A stretch of 64,000 nt of DNA. It comes from Heliocidaris tuberculata. Taxonomy: Eukaryota > Echinodermata > Echinoidea > Camarodonta > Echinometridae. Below are positions 1-12,260 of this stretch, one piece after another. A program made the translations under genes and the position numbers. The number at the start of each line of letters is the position of its first letter. The first letter of the stretch is position 1. The notes under the pieces are model-generated. The model had not been told where the DNA came from. It searched no databases and saw only the letters and a list, made by a program, of their open reading frames with translations. The stretch is taken from positions 26,001,063 through 26,065,062 of the forward strand of contig CM046846.1 in the NCBI GenBank assembly GCA_025618425.1, read 5' to 3'.

Positions 1-2220
1 TTGGATTTGTTGAGACTTTAACATTTGTAAAATCCATTAAGTACTAAAATAAAAGACTTTTCAGAATACCACCCAGTGATGTCTTCTGGAATGATCTTTG
101 CATCATTTCCTGGTGGATATCACTGCTTCATTTACGGAAGGTAACTAGATTGAACAAATAATATTCTTGTTCATTTGTGCATCCAGTGTAAAATCAAACA
201 TTGAAGTAATAAATGTTGTTAGCCCACCTCGTGATTTTGTTTACAAATCCAGGGCCTTAAATCATGATTCATGAGAGTATGTTACCACTTATCAGACTTG
301 CTGGTAGGTTCCTGAACACATGTCCATATACATGTACATTGATCTGTTGTGTATTGTGCTTGTAATATGAACACTTCGGTTTGTAGTATGAATAGGAATG
401 AGGTCTTATCACCTAAGGAAATATCGAATTTGCTTTACAAAAATATGATACATGTATTACTTTCCTGTAAAATATTGTAAATATCATAATGGACTGTATC
501 TTATTATTGGTAAATAAATACAATCGTATCACATTATACATTGTACATACATGTAAGGTTAAGAGTCTGACTAAAAGATAATTTCAGGGAGTACAACATT
601 GTCTAAACTATGGATCAATGACATTATAAATTTACCTAGCAGAGATAGAAAATGATACCTTGATTGGATGTACATGTAATCCCTGTTTTATCCATTTCAA
701 ATAACATAATCTTGATACTCATGTACTTACGATTCCTAGTACAAATATTTTTGTTCAATTTTATAAGCAATCAAGATAGATTGTTGAAATCCAAACTGAA
801 AATGAAACAACATAGAACTGATGTGAAATGATATGAATGAATTGAATGAATGGAATGAATTGAATGAATGGTAATTAGTCCTATAAATATAAATAGATAA
901 TGATTAAATATAGTACTACTACATGTATCTCTGAGGCACATGAGAAGAGCAATTTTTCTTTTGTTTTATTCCCTTTTTATGTCTAGGATATTTTATAAAT
1001 TTTGAATTAAAAAAATAGTTAATTAAATAAAAAATTATTTGTATAATTACTAATTTAGAAATGCATCAGGGGGTAAAAGTAAATTAGAGCTATTAATCTT
1101 CTTATTTATAAGCAATGCTTGTACATCAGGGGGTAAAAGTAAATTAGAGCTGTTAAAGGGATAGTCCACCCTGATTACAAGTTGGTTTTAAAACTTTTAA
1201 AAGAAGCAGAAAAAATTAAAGAAACAGATCAGTGAAGATTTGAGCAAAATCGGATAAGTAATAAGAAAGTTATGAATTTTTTAAGTTGTAATCAATCAGA
1301 CACAAATTGGCGACTCCGTGACGTATCTTGCGAGCTCCTCTCCTGTTTGCTCAGTACAGAAAATTTCTTAAATTTTCATTTTCTTAGTTTTTGGTGAATT
1401 GACAATTTTTTTTTCACACAGGTTTTGTGTAAAAGCATATGAGCAATGATTATATCTAAGGTGCATGTAAGACTGAATATTTCATTTAGAGAAAATGGAA
1501 ATTAATGATTTTTGGGGTACAGAGCAAACGAGAGAGGAGCTCGCAAGATACGTCACGGAGTTGCCAATTTGTGTCTGATTGATTACAACTTCAAAAATTC
1601 ATAACTTTCTTATTTCTTATCCGATTTTGCTCAAATCTTCACTAATCTGTTTCTTTAATTTTTCTGCTTCTTTTAAAATCAACTTGTAATCAGGGTGGAC
1701 TATCCCTTTAATCTTCTTATTTATAAGCAATGCTTGACTGAATGTGAATGATATCTAACAACATGTGTATAGAAAAGAGGAAAGTTTTACATGAAGGTCT
1801 AAGTAAGGGTGAATGTGCATTACTTGTATGTTTCCTCCAGCTTCTCTTCAGAGTAACATTAATATACAGTATGCACATTGTGTTACAGAAACTACTATTT
1901 TTAGACCATATGTGTTAATGCCAGAGGATCAATTCTTTGTTTTCTAATCTTTCCGAGATTTTCTTTAGGATGAGAAAAGGTCAAATTTGATAGGTTGATG
2001 GGAGGTTGTCTGTATCTCAACACCATCTCAGTCTTGCCTTTTAGACAAAGGAGAGTGATTGGATGTGATTCCTCTTTTTCTCTTTCCTCCTCTCTTTGCT
2101 ACCTCATAAATTGAAATGGGATGTGTGTAAAAATGCATCAAGAGGAAGGAAGCTGCCCTCCCTAGTGCCTAATGTAATGTTGTTAAATGTCAATCTCTCC
2201 CTCTTTCTCTCTTATGACAG
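1..2220. other. Intron of the FRMPD gene or upstream sequence
   Basis: No exon is recognisable. The stretch holds an imperfect TGAA-type microsatellite near 829-872, a 60-bp tandem duplication from 1064 and a 559-bp foldback MITE. The rest is plain AT-rich sequence with the pyrimidine-rich acceptor tract of the first visible exon just before 2221. Confidence 0.6.
1153..1711. mobile_element. Foldback MITE with TTAA target duplication
   Basis: Two inverted arms of roughly 200 bases begin TTAAAGGGATAGTCCACCCT and mirror the far end, which closes with AGGGTGGACTATCCCTTTAA. Both arms share the block around GCGAGCTC and the GTGACGTATCTTGCGAG segment. It carries no coding sequence. TTAA at both ends is typical of piggyBac-type target choice, but no transposase is seen, so the autonomous partner is unknown. 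It sits inside the second copy of a 60-bp tandem duplication whose first copy is the empty site. Confidence 0.88.
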
Positions 2221-2380
2221 ATACTCCACTGACGAAATCGCTCTCTCGGTTATTCAGCCCTACATCGACAAGACGGGCCTGAAGTCGTCCTTCCTCAGCG
2301 CGACAAAAAAGCAGAAATTGAAAGCCAAACCCCCTCGTGTACGCTTTGCTGACAATGTCAACACATTTCCCTCAAACGCG
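2221..2380 (+). CDS. FRMPD exon: PDZ-to-FERM linker
   Basis: The acceptor is a pyrimidine tract ending ATGACAG and the donor is GCG|GTAAGTG. The first base completes a codon begun upstream (phase 2 intron) and the exon ends in phase 0. It encodes [14 protein letters not shown] and then [11 protein letters not shown]. The ALSVIQPY stretch matches the last strand of the PDZ fold, and the VRFADNV block is the conserved linker before the FERM F1 lobe in FRMPD proteins. An AUG-initiated frame also crosses this exon from 2096, but the splice signals and the family match favour an internal exon. Confidence 0.88.
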
Positions 2381-5300
2381 GTAAGTGTTCTTTATCGCAT
2401 CAAGATATCTTACGGAGCTAGAGAAAACCAATCAGTCTGCGTGTCATGTGTTGTCTCTCGATCGCAGGCTCCTCAGGTAAATCATCTGTTTGAAAGCTTC
2501 TTCAGCTCTCAGCTCCCAATTTTCAATTTGTCAAAGTCTAAGGTTGTAGTGGGTATTTGCTGGTTTGTGCTTCCGCGATCCCCTGATACAAAACTCTTTT
2601 GAGTGTCCATTTCTCATTAATATTTCTTTGCAATACTTGTAATTACTTACCTCGAAGGCATTAAGTATGTATTGTATTCTCCCTGAATCTATCCGTAAAA
2701 GCATTTATTTGCATGCACACATATCAAGTCTGTTCAAGACATAGGCGCATTACTATGTATTTTGGAAGTCGTTGTTCAGTAAATATATATCTCTTTTCTT
2801 AATTTTTTTTTTTTTTTTTGTTATACCTTTTAAGAATATAGCATATCCTCTTATTCTCTATGTGTGTTCTATTGATAGAGGGTAAATAACGAGTCTCATA
2901 ATTGGGTGCCAGGCAAAAGCAAAAGGTCCATATCAGTCTCAAACAATGTTCTAGGTACTTTGAACTCAACATACATGTATTGGTGGGCTCAATGCATGAT
3001 TATACTATGTGCAAGTTATGTGTTCAGCGCCAGAAAGGAGTTAACTCTACGTTAAAGGATATGAGTTGATATGAGTTAATTACAGATGTAATCATTGGTG
3101 CATGTATGCAATCACCGTACATGTACATGTACATCAGTCTGCATTTTGTAGATCTATCTAAACTCCTCAAAAAAAGTTCTGCAATTCAGGTTTGAGCTTG
3201 GATATCTCGCTTGTTACTATATCATCATACCTGAATTAATAGTATCATTGATACGCCTGTTGTTCCCCTTTACAATGATGCCCCATTTGCACTGATTATG
3301 TAATTATGGAATGTGCAGTACACCTGAATACGGTCAAAAGTCAAAATTGAAATGTTGCAAAATGCATTGTTATTGTCAACAGTGAATTCTCCTTTCTTTG
3401 GAGGATGGATTGTGTTTTGAGTGATGCTGAGGTGATCATTCATTAACACGAGGTTTTCGTCTTTGGTTTGAAAGATGAAATGTGCTTTGAGTCTGTATGA
3501 AACTCAAACACAGTAATAATCACAGTCGATTAAAACACACTTCATCTTCCAAATAAACGGCGAAAACAACATTGCACTTCACGAATGACCCCCTCAACAT
3601 CGTTCAAAACAACATCTATTCTCCAAACAAATGAAGAATTCACTGTTGACAATAATATGCATTTTACAACATTTCACTTTTGACTTGAGTTTTGATGATC
3701 AGTTGATTAAAAAGCACTGTATCTTCCAAACAAAAGAATAAACATCATTATATTAATGAATGATGACCTCAACATCACTCAAAACACAATCCATTCTCCA
3801 GAGAAAGGAGAATTCACTGTTGACAATGAAATGCATTTTGCAACATTTCACTTTTGTCTTAGCCCAGTATTCAGGTGTACCTCACATTCCATAATTACAT
3901 AATCAGTTACAAAGGGGGCATCGTTGTAAAGGGGAATAAACATGCTTTCCAATGATACCAAAATCAAGTATGATACTATACATGTACATGTAGTAACAAG
4001 AGAGTACATGTAGTAACAAGAGAGATATCAATGCTCAAACTTGACTTGCAGAACCCTTTTTGAGGGGTTTACATGTAGTTCATCTTCATCAGTTGAGGTT
4101 TTGAAATGTATGTCATCTCCATTTTATTTTCCTACTAACTTTACAGAATCATATAAACAAGCTTCTCAATTATGAGGTAGTCAAATATGGTTCTGGGATA
4201 ATTACAATATTTTCATTATCATGGTAGGCCTCCATTTCAACACACTTAATCTTTGTTAGATGTTCAAAATAATTGGCAATCATTTTGCATCGATCTACTT
4301 TGTGTACATTTCTATAATTTAAAAGTTTAAAAGACAAAAAAGTATCATTTTTTTGTTATGCAAGTTATACAACTATATATGGAGGTTGATATACACATTT
4401 ATGTTGTTAAAATTCAAATCTTTGTATAGTATTATTGTTGTTTTTTCAATTTTCCTTCAGGTCAGTGTTGTAAAGAAAACATGACATCATTTTGTGTTTA
4501 GGTTATGCTTTATACATATATCTTCATGCAGTATTGCTTTTGACACTATTTTCAAGATGCATGTAACCTTCAGTACTTAAGAGGAACTTGCATGTATCCT
4601 AATAAAGAAGTTCTAACTGATATGAGCCCTATTTCATGAAACTTATTACCAATAACAACTGCCACATATCTATGACAAGCTTGTTCTCAGCCAATCAGAT
4701 GCAAGTATTTCAGTAGCTTATAACTGTTATTGTAACTTGTTATAGATATCAAGTTTTATGAAACAGGGCACTATAATCATAAGTCGTTAACATTTCTTAC
4801 TTCCTGTCCTGTGACAATAACGATGAGACTGAAAGAAGGATGTATCATTTTTTCTTTCTTTGTTATTCTGACAGTGTTTGTCATTCCTTTCAAGTTGTTA
4901 GATTTCTCCAAAAGGAAACAATAAAAATGAAAGAGAATTCAGAAAAACAGTGACAATGATGAAGTACATTGCATTACACATGATATATTTTTACTCTGTG
5001 CTTGTACATGTACATGTATGTTTATTAATCAATTAGAAAGTATTCATGATTTCAAAAGCATTGTAGAGTGCAGAGTTATATCTATACCGAGATACAACCA
5101 ATGCAAACTGTAGTTTTGAATGTAGATTTTCCAAATGAAGTACTTGGAGGAATGCAGTCAGTGATTATTCACCATATTCATGGAATAGTAATCAATACCT
5201 TTCGAGAGGTAACCCTTATCTATCTTCTTCATTCTTCAACAGCCCAAGATGCCACCGAGTCTGGTGTACTTACCAAATGTCCTCAAGGTCTACCTCGAAA

Positions 5301-8300
5301 ATGAACAGACCAAATCCTTCAAGTATGATGACAGCACCACAGTCAAGGTATGTCTACATATTGAGTATTAAATGCACTTAAAGGTAATGTTTAGTTTTGG
5401 TAAGCCCTCAAGAACTTTTTGTCAGATTTATAGAATTTTTGTTGATAAACAGGAAGGTATTAGCAATACAAAGTTGCAGTGAAGATTTCACATCCTAAAG
5501 TGGCATATTAACTAAATTAGAGGCAAAAAATAATTTAGGTGCCGGGTCAGGGATATAAACTCCCAACAACTTCAGGGTGCACTATACACCATACAAGCGT
5601 TCAAAACCTACACAGAGTGACGTACCCATCTCCGTGCGAAGCCTCAAGATTGTTGTGCGGGGAGCCGCCAGGGTGGAAAGGTCCTAGCGTAGGGCATTAT
5701 ATTGCCATGATCTACATGTAGCATTCCTTAGATATATATTTATTGTAAAATTCACCGGAAATCATTGATAGAATACCAAATGATGTTGTACAAACATCTT
5801 TTGATACATGTAAAACAACATGAGACTATATTTAACATGTTTCTTTCCAATTTCCTTTGTGCTACCAAAACTGTACATGAGCTTTAACCCATGGAGTAAC
5901 ACAGTTTTCCAAAGTTTGAGAGGAATCAACTATGCCTCCTCCAATTAGCACAAGTTATATTTTGCTCTCATATATTAGTTAGACAATTTATAGTAAATGA
6001 ATTGATATATATGGAAATAACAAGATGCAACAAAAAATATACTCATTTGTAAGTAAGAATAATGATTTTGAAGTTATGTGCTGCCAGTTTAAAGATAATA
6101 ATGCTGATTTTGATTGAAAATGTTCTTGTTCATGCTGGGATTAAAGGGCTGAAATAATTTTCTATTTTCTCTGACTTGATGGCTTTCTCCATTGAGTTGA
6201 TTGCTTTTGCTTTGTTAGATGGTTGAACTTGTACACATATTCTAGATTATCTACCTCATTTCAGAGAGAAAAAAAGTAATATTTTCCTAAATGTTTGCTA
6301 TGATTTCTCATTTTTTGCTACCATACACAGGAGGTATTGGTGAATCTGAAGGAGAAGTTGGGACTGAAATGCCTGGAATACTTCTCATTGGTGGTGGAGG
6401 ATGTGAGAGTTCCATCGCAACAAAAGTTTGTCATCCTACAAGAAAATGAGGCACTCAGACAGGTTGGTCCCTCACCTAACCTTAAAGATAAAGTTGAGTT
6501 CTGGTCATGAGATTGAATTATCAAAGAAACTGTCTAAAAGCCATTGCAAAAAAAGGTTGATTATATAGCACATAATAATTGGTGAATGCTGTAAGGTTTT
6601 GGAATCACCAAATCAATCAATCAAGTTGGGTAGTAGTCCCGAGATCCATGAGTAAGTTCTTTCCAACAACCTTTGTCATTCATGAGTTCAGCGATGCCTT
6701 GTGTCTCCTGCAGACCAGTGTCCATCCTTAATGAATCGGCATATGTTGAAAAGAACCATGGAATCACCAAAATCATAAGACATTGGCTCATTCCTGCTGA
6801 GTCACATGCACCTTACAGTATACACCAATTCTTATTTAGACATGATCAATCTTTCCCAATTGCTTTGAGACAGTTTATTCACAATGTAATCGCATGACCA
6901 GAACTCGACCTTATCTTTTAAAGTAGACATTCATTGATTAAAAGAAAATGGTATCTACATATCACTAGGGAGATTAGAACACCCAGAGAACAAAGTGAGC
7001 ACATTTTTAAACTCTAAATCTAATGCAGAAAAGATTACTGAGCGTTCGCTTATATTGTTATATTCACGTTTACTTCCAGTGCAAACCATGTATTGCACTG
7101 TATGGCGTCTTCTTACGTGGCATCACCCATTATAGAAAATTGATGGCTAAATTGATGAAAATGATCATACTAATTATTCACCAGTCAAAAATATTAGATA
7201 GAAATTGATTCATAGAAAATACTCTCTTCAGTTTGGTTTAATCTTGTATTCATAATACATTATGACATGTAGGGTTAAAGGAGAATGAAACCCTTTAGGA
7301 AATATCCATTTTAATGAAAAGAGAGGATAGAGAGAAGCAATTTTTAAAAAGTTCCATCAAAATCGGTTACAAAATGAAAAAGTTATAAAAGTTTGAAAAG
7401 TCTCAATTTGCTTTCTATGGTGATCCTCAAATTGGCAATGTTGCTTCAAAATGGCAGGTTTAGTAGTACAACTCTCATTATGTTTTGTATACAAAATTTC
7501 ATATTTTCTCCATTATCTCCAAAGATGCTGCTTGTCTTTTTGTGAACTCAACATACATGTATGTTGTGTCAAATACATTTTCCCATGATATATCTTGAGC
7601 TAAGGAGACAAGCTGCACTTTGAGAGATAATGGGGAAAATGGGAATCTTGTGTACAAAACATATGGAGAGTTGTAATACTAAACCTGTCACTTTGAAGCA
7701 ACATTGCCAATTTGAGGATTGCCATAGAAAGTACATTGAGACTTTTCAAACTTTCATAACTTTCTCATTTCGTAACCGATTTTGATGGAACTTTTTAAAA
7801 ATTGCTTCTCTCTATCCTCTCTTTTCATTAAAATTGATTTTTTTCCCCCAGGGTTTCATTCCCCTTCAAAAGTAGGGGTTGAGATCTTGCCAAAAATTTA
7901 CAGGAATGCCATCTTGTAATGTGGGATTCAAACAGAAAATATCAATTATGTTCACTGCAAACAAATGCAATGTGAATATACGACGGGTACATGTAGTTTA
8001 AATATAACCATATATTCAGACTTAAGTGTTGGCTAGTGTAATTCTGCTTCTGTTTCTGGTGAGTGTTTCATTCCACTTTCATGTAGGTTATGTTTTTGCC
8101 AGGTGTTTCTCCACTTACAGAGCAATTCCAGTTTGATGTAGTTTGATTCCACTTTCATACATAACGCAATCTCAATTTTATATTTGGTTTACTACTGGTA
8201 GTATAATTTTTATATTTGATTTTGATAGTACTATTTCACTTTCACATATTTTCTATTTGGTCAAGTGTCATTCTCCTTCCATTTGAAGATAGTGCAATTT

Positions 8301-11300
8301 TTATTTTGTGCTTGATTTAGCATCATCTATCTTTCATCTGTGGAGACTGGAGAGTGACAATACAATTTCATATTTGAGTTAGTGCTGTCCGTATTCATAT
8401 GTGGATATTTCATTTTCAATCAAATATTTGGTCTTGAGTCACTCCACTTTCATATATATGTAATAATTATAATTCCAAGTTTTATATTTGTCAAGTGCTA
8501 TTCAACTGTCATATGTGGATAGTGGAATTTTTTATTGTATATTTGGTCTAGTGTAATTCCTCTGTCATTACTTGGTTGTTACCAGATTGCAGAGAGACCA
8601 GGTAGTCAGAACTGGAAGTGCCACTTGAGGATTACCTACATACCATGTGATGCCTATGATCTACTCAATGAAGATGCACAGGCCTTTGAGTACTTCTACC
8701 AACAGGTCAGTGTAATACCAATTTGAATCTACCTTACATATCATTGTGTTAATTGTAGAAGGGTGCAAGCACAAAATTTGGTGAAATTGGTCAATTTTTT
8801 TTGTTTGTTTTTGTTTTGTGTTTTGTTTTGTTTTTTGTTTAGTTTTGTAATGAAGGGATAAAAAAATGATGTGGAGAATCTGTAACCTATCAGTCTTGAC
8901 AATTTAGACATTATATACATGTATACTGAAACATGTAAATACAGTCAAAGAGCAAAGTTTGAAATTATTATTTCTAGAAATGTACTTCTTCTGGTCAATA
9001 CGCTTCTGTTTGCATCTTTCTGCCAGGCATACAATGATACATGTATGTTCTGTAGACTACTGTGACTCAAAGACAAAAGAAATTGTACTTTTTTCACTTT
9101 AAAGCTCATGTACAGTTTTGGTAGCAAAAAGGAAATTGGAAAGTAACGTGTTAAATATAGTATCATGTTGTTTGCCATGTATTAAAAGATGTTTTTACGA
9201 AATCATCTGGTATTCCATCATTGATTTCTGGTGAATTTTACGGTAGATATATGTAAGGAACGCTAGATCACTGCAATATACTGCCCTACGCTAGGACTTT
9301 TCCACCCCCTACAGCTCCCTGCACAACAATCTTGAGGCTTTGCACAGAAATAGCATGTCAATGTGTGTAGGTTTTGAATGCGTGCATGGTGTGTATAGTG
9401 CACGCTGAAGTAGTTGGGAGTTTATATCCGTGACCCGGCACCTAAATTATTGTTTGCCTCTCGTTTGTTTAATATGCCACTTTAGGATGTGAAATCTTCA
9501 CGGCATCTTTGTATTGCTAGTATCCTGCTATTTATCAACAAAAATCCAATATATCTGATGAAAATTTTTTGAGGGCTTACCAAAACTAAACATTACCTTT
9601 AAATCCAATAAATTAGTTATACATGTATCTTCTTAATAAATTGTGCCTTATTGTAATATTACTTTGCTGGTGGTGCTAGCCCAAATTTATTTTTATGATC
9701 ATGTTGACTAAAAGACTTCAACACAAAAAGATTGCAGCCACAAAAGAGTCATTCTAATATTTATATAGGCTTGCCTTGTAGAGTTGTGATCTTTCAGTAT
9801 TTAAATAAAGTTTTTGCTTCTTTTGGGGCAAAATTATGTAGGTTAAAATAAGGAGCAACTTTGATGGGTTGGTGATATTGATGACAAATTTTTACACCCT
9901 ATCATTACATATACACAGGCATAGGACATTACATGTTGTATGTAAACATTTCTTATTGTGTAATTCATTGTATTGCCGTGTTGTCATTAGTTTTGATAAC
10001 CCTGTGTTATTAAATGGTGTAACAATCAATTTATGTATGAGAGTACTCAATGTCTTTTCCTATATTGGCCCCTGGTAGAAATCTGGTGTACGTGCATTGA
10101 AGCTCACAAACAGCGCTTCAAGAAGTTTACACTTATGACAATGTAATGTATTCAGACTTGTCAAATGTCATTGTTAAGAATGCAAAATTGAACTTCTTTG
10201 TTATACAATGTTCATAAAACACGTCCACTTTACTACTGATACCTTTTTTTAAAGTGTCTATTACTCCTAAACACATGATGTCTTTTGAGCATTATAAAGC
10301 ACGACTCTTTGACAGTATATTCTTTCCTACATCAATTTCGCTAAGTGCCTTCTCTTGACCTTTGTCAAGACATATTCATTTTGCAAAGCCAGGAAGTGTA
10401 ATTGTAGAGTGAATGGAAAGTCTAGGGATATCCTTAATGGATTTGCCATGACTTGGCAAAAAATAATAAAAGTTAAAGGTAATATTGAGATGTGGTTAAG
10501 AAACTTTATTTTGAAAGAGATTTGTCAGTGATTGGGGTAATTGGACTGGCAAAGAGTATACAAACTTACCCCCATAATGCTGAATATCATATGCATTGAT
10601 AAGTAACAACATTCATACATATATTGGAGTGCATGTTCTATTGGTTAGAACTGTGTGTGATTTTAAACTGTTTCTGTGCTCATTAAACAAGCTGTTGCCA
10701 TAAAATCTGTTTTCAGATATCAGTTTTTATTTTATGAACATTTTATACAAATTGTGTTGGATTCTGTGTCAATTACAATTTTCTGTCAGTACTAGAACAT
10801 ATGACTGCCTTTAAAGCAAGCCCTCATTTCATTTTCTCTACGACCTTTGTTCTTTGATATACATATAGTGCTGCAATGATGTTCTTCAGGAGAGGTTCTC
10901 ACCTGAGATGAAACCAGAGACAGCGATGCGGTTAGCATCCCTTCACATCCACCAACATCTGTTAGCCAGCAAGCAAAACACCAAAGTCTCACTCAAAGTC
11001 ATTGAGTAAGTTACGGCAAGAAATACAGGGACAAGGATTTTTTTCCCCCCCTATGCCAGGGTGTGTTTGTTAATTCATGGTTTGTTTTGTATCCTTTGAA
11101 AATTGCAGAACTATGTGTAGAAAGAAAAAAAAAATTGCAGTTTAGCTTGAGGTAATTTTTCTTCTGGAATTATCCAAATTAAAATTTGATACTAAAGGTA
11201 GGATGTCTCAGAGAGAAAAAAAATCTGGATGAGTGATGATTTCAGTTTAAAAAAAATATACTTTAATGTTGCAAAATGCAATATCAATTAATATTGTTTA

Positions 11301-12223
11301 TCTCTGAAAGGGTGAGCTATTTACATTTTGACAGTCAGACTTAAAAAGGAAAAGCACATAGAAAAACAAAGTAGTAAAATAATATTTTAATGCTCTAACT
11401 GCTAATCATTTTGCTTGTAATTCCCTTCAAGTCAAGTCAAATGTTTCTTTCTGCCATTAGATATGTTTCATTATTACAATTCCTTTCTTGATTTTTGGGG
11501 TGACCTGTAGGAAAGAAGATGGTCTCAGCAGGTTTCTACCAAAGAATATTCTTTCCCACTGGAAGGCCAAGGAACTCAGGAAGATGATCTCGCAGCATAT
11601 GAAACAAAACCAAAACCTGACTGCTCCTGGACAGAAGGTAACTGTATAATTATAGTGAAAACAATGAATGGGAGCAGTAGGCAAATTAGCTCTGGAAAGA
11701 GCTCTGGAAAACTATAAAAGAGCTTAGGTAAAGACAATTAGAATATGTAACAACTGTTGGAAGGATATCTCATTTCTGATGTAGTGAAACCAAAAAAGAG
11801 CTCCCATACACTGGTATAGCTGCAAAGATATACTGAGAGCGAACAATTATGTGCTTTTATTTCATGGCATATTCTTTTGTAACGTAAAAGGAAGACATTC
11901 ATTGTTGTCAGGGGCTTAACTATTTATTTTTTGTGGTCAGATTTGCAAGCTGGTGCGAGCTGGACAATTGCTTCGGTTGCCAAATTTCAACTGTTGGTGG
12001 TCATTGGACTATTCAAAATTTACAAGAAGTAATGATGACAATTTGTATCAGTGAGGAGTGCTCGATTTGAAAGAAGATTTCTTTATTGTGGTTGTGAAAC
12101 TTTTCATTTTATTTCTATTCCAGCATCTGACTGAATTGCAAGCCAAGCTTCACTATCTCAAGATCTTTGGAACACTCAGGTCGTTTGGGACTAGAACATT
12201 CCTAACAACTATATTGGTATGTC

Positions 12224-12260
<37 letters not shown>

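Larger units (their letters stand above)
2381..5242 (+). other. FRMPD intron
   Basis: A 2.9 kb intron in phase 0. It contains a 0.9 kb TA-flanked foldback element (3159-4071) and a 144-bp palindromic repeat (4626-4769), plus several ACATGTAC runs. No exon-like sequence was found. Confidence 0.7.
6463..8585 (+). other. FRMPD intron with two MITEs and a decayed tandem repeat
   Basis: A 2.1 kb phase 0 intron almost filled by repeats: a MITE at 6482-6921, a MITE at 7275-7869 and a decayed satellite-like array from about 8020 up to the next exon. The small open frames at 6673-7208 fall in or beside the MITE and have no coding character. Confidence 0.7.

Noticed and set aside
2096..2602. 168-residue open frame starting at ATG 2096
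   Set aside because: Only 2221-2380 is coding; splice sites and the FRMPD family match show the flanks are intron.
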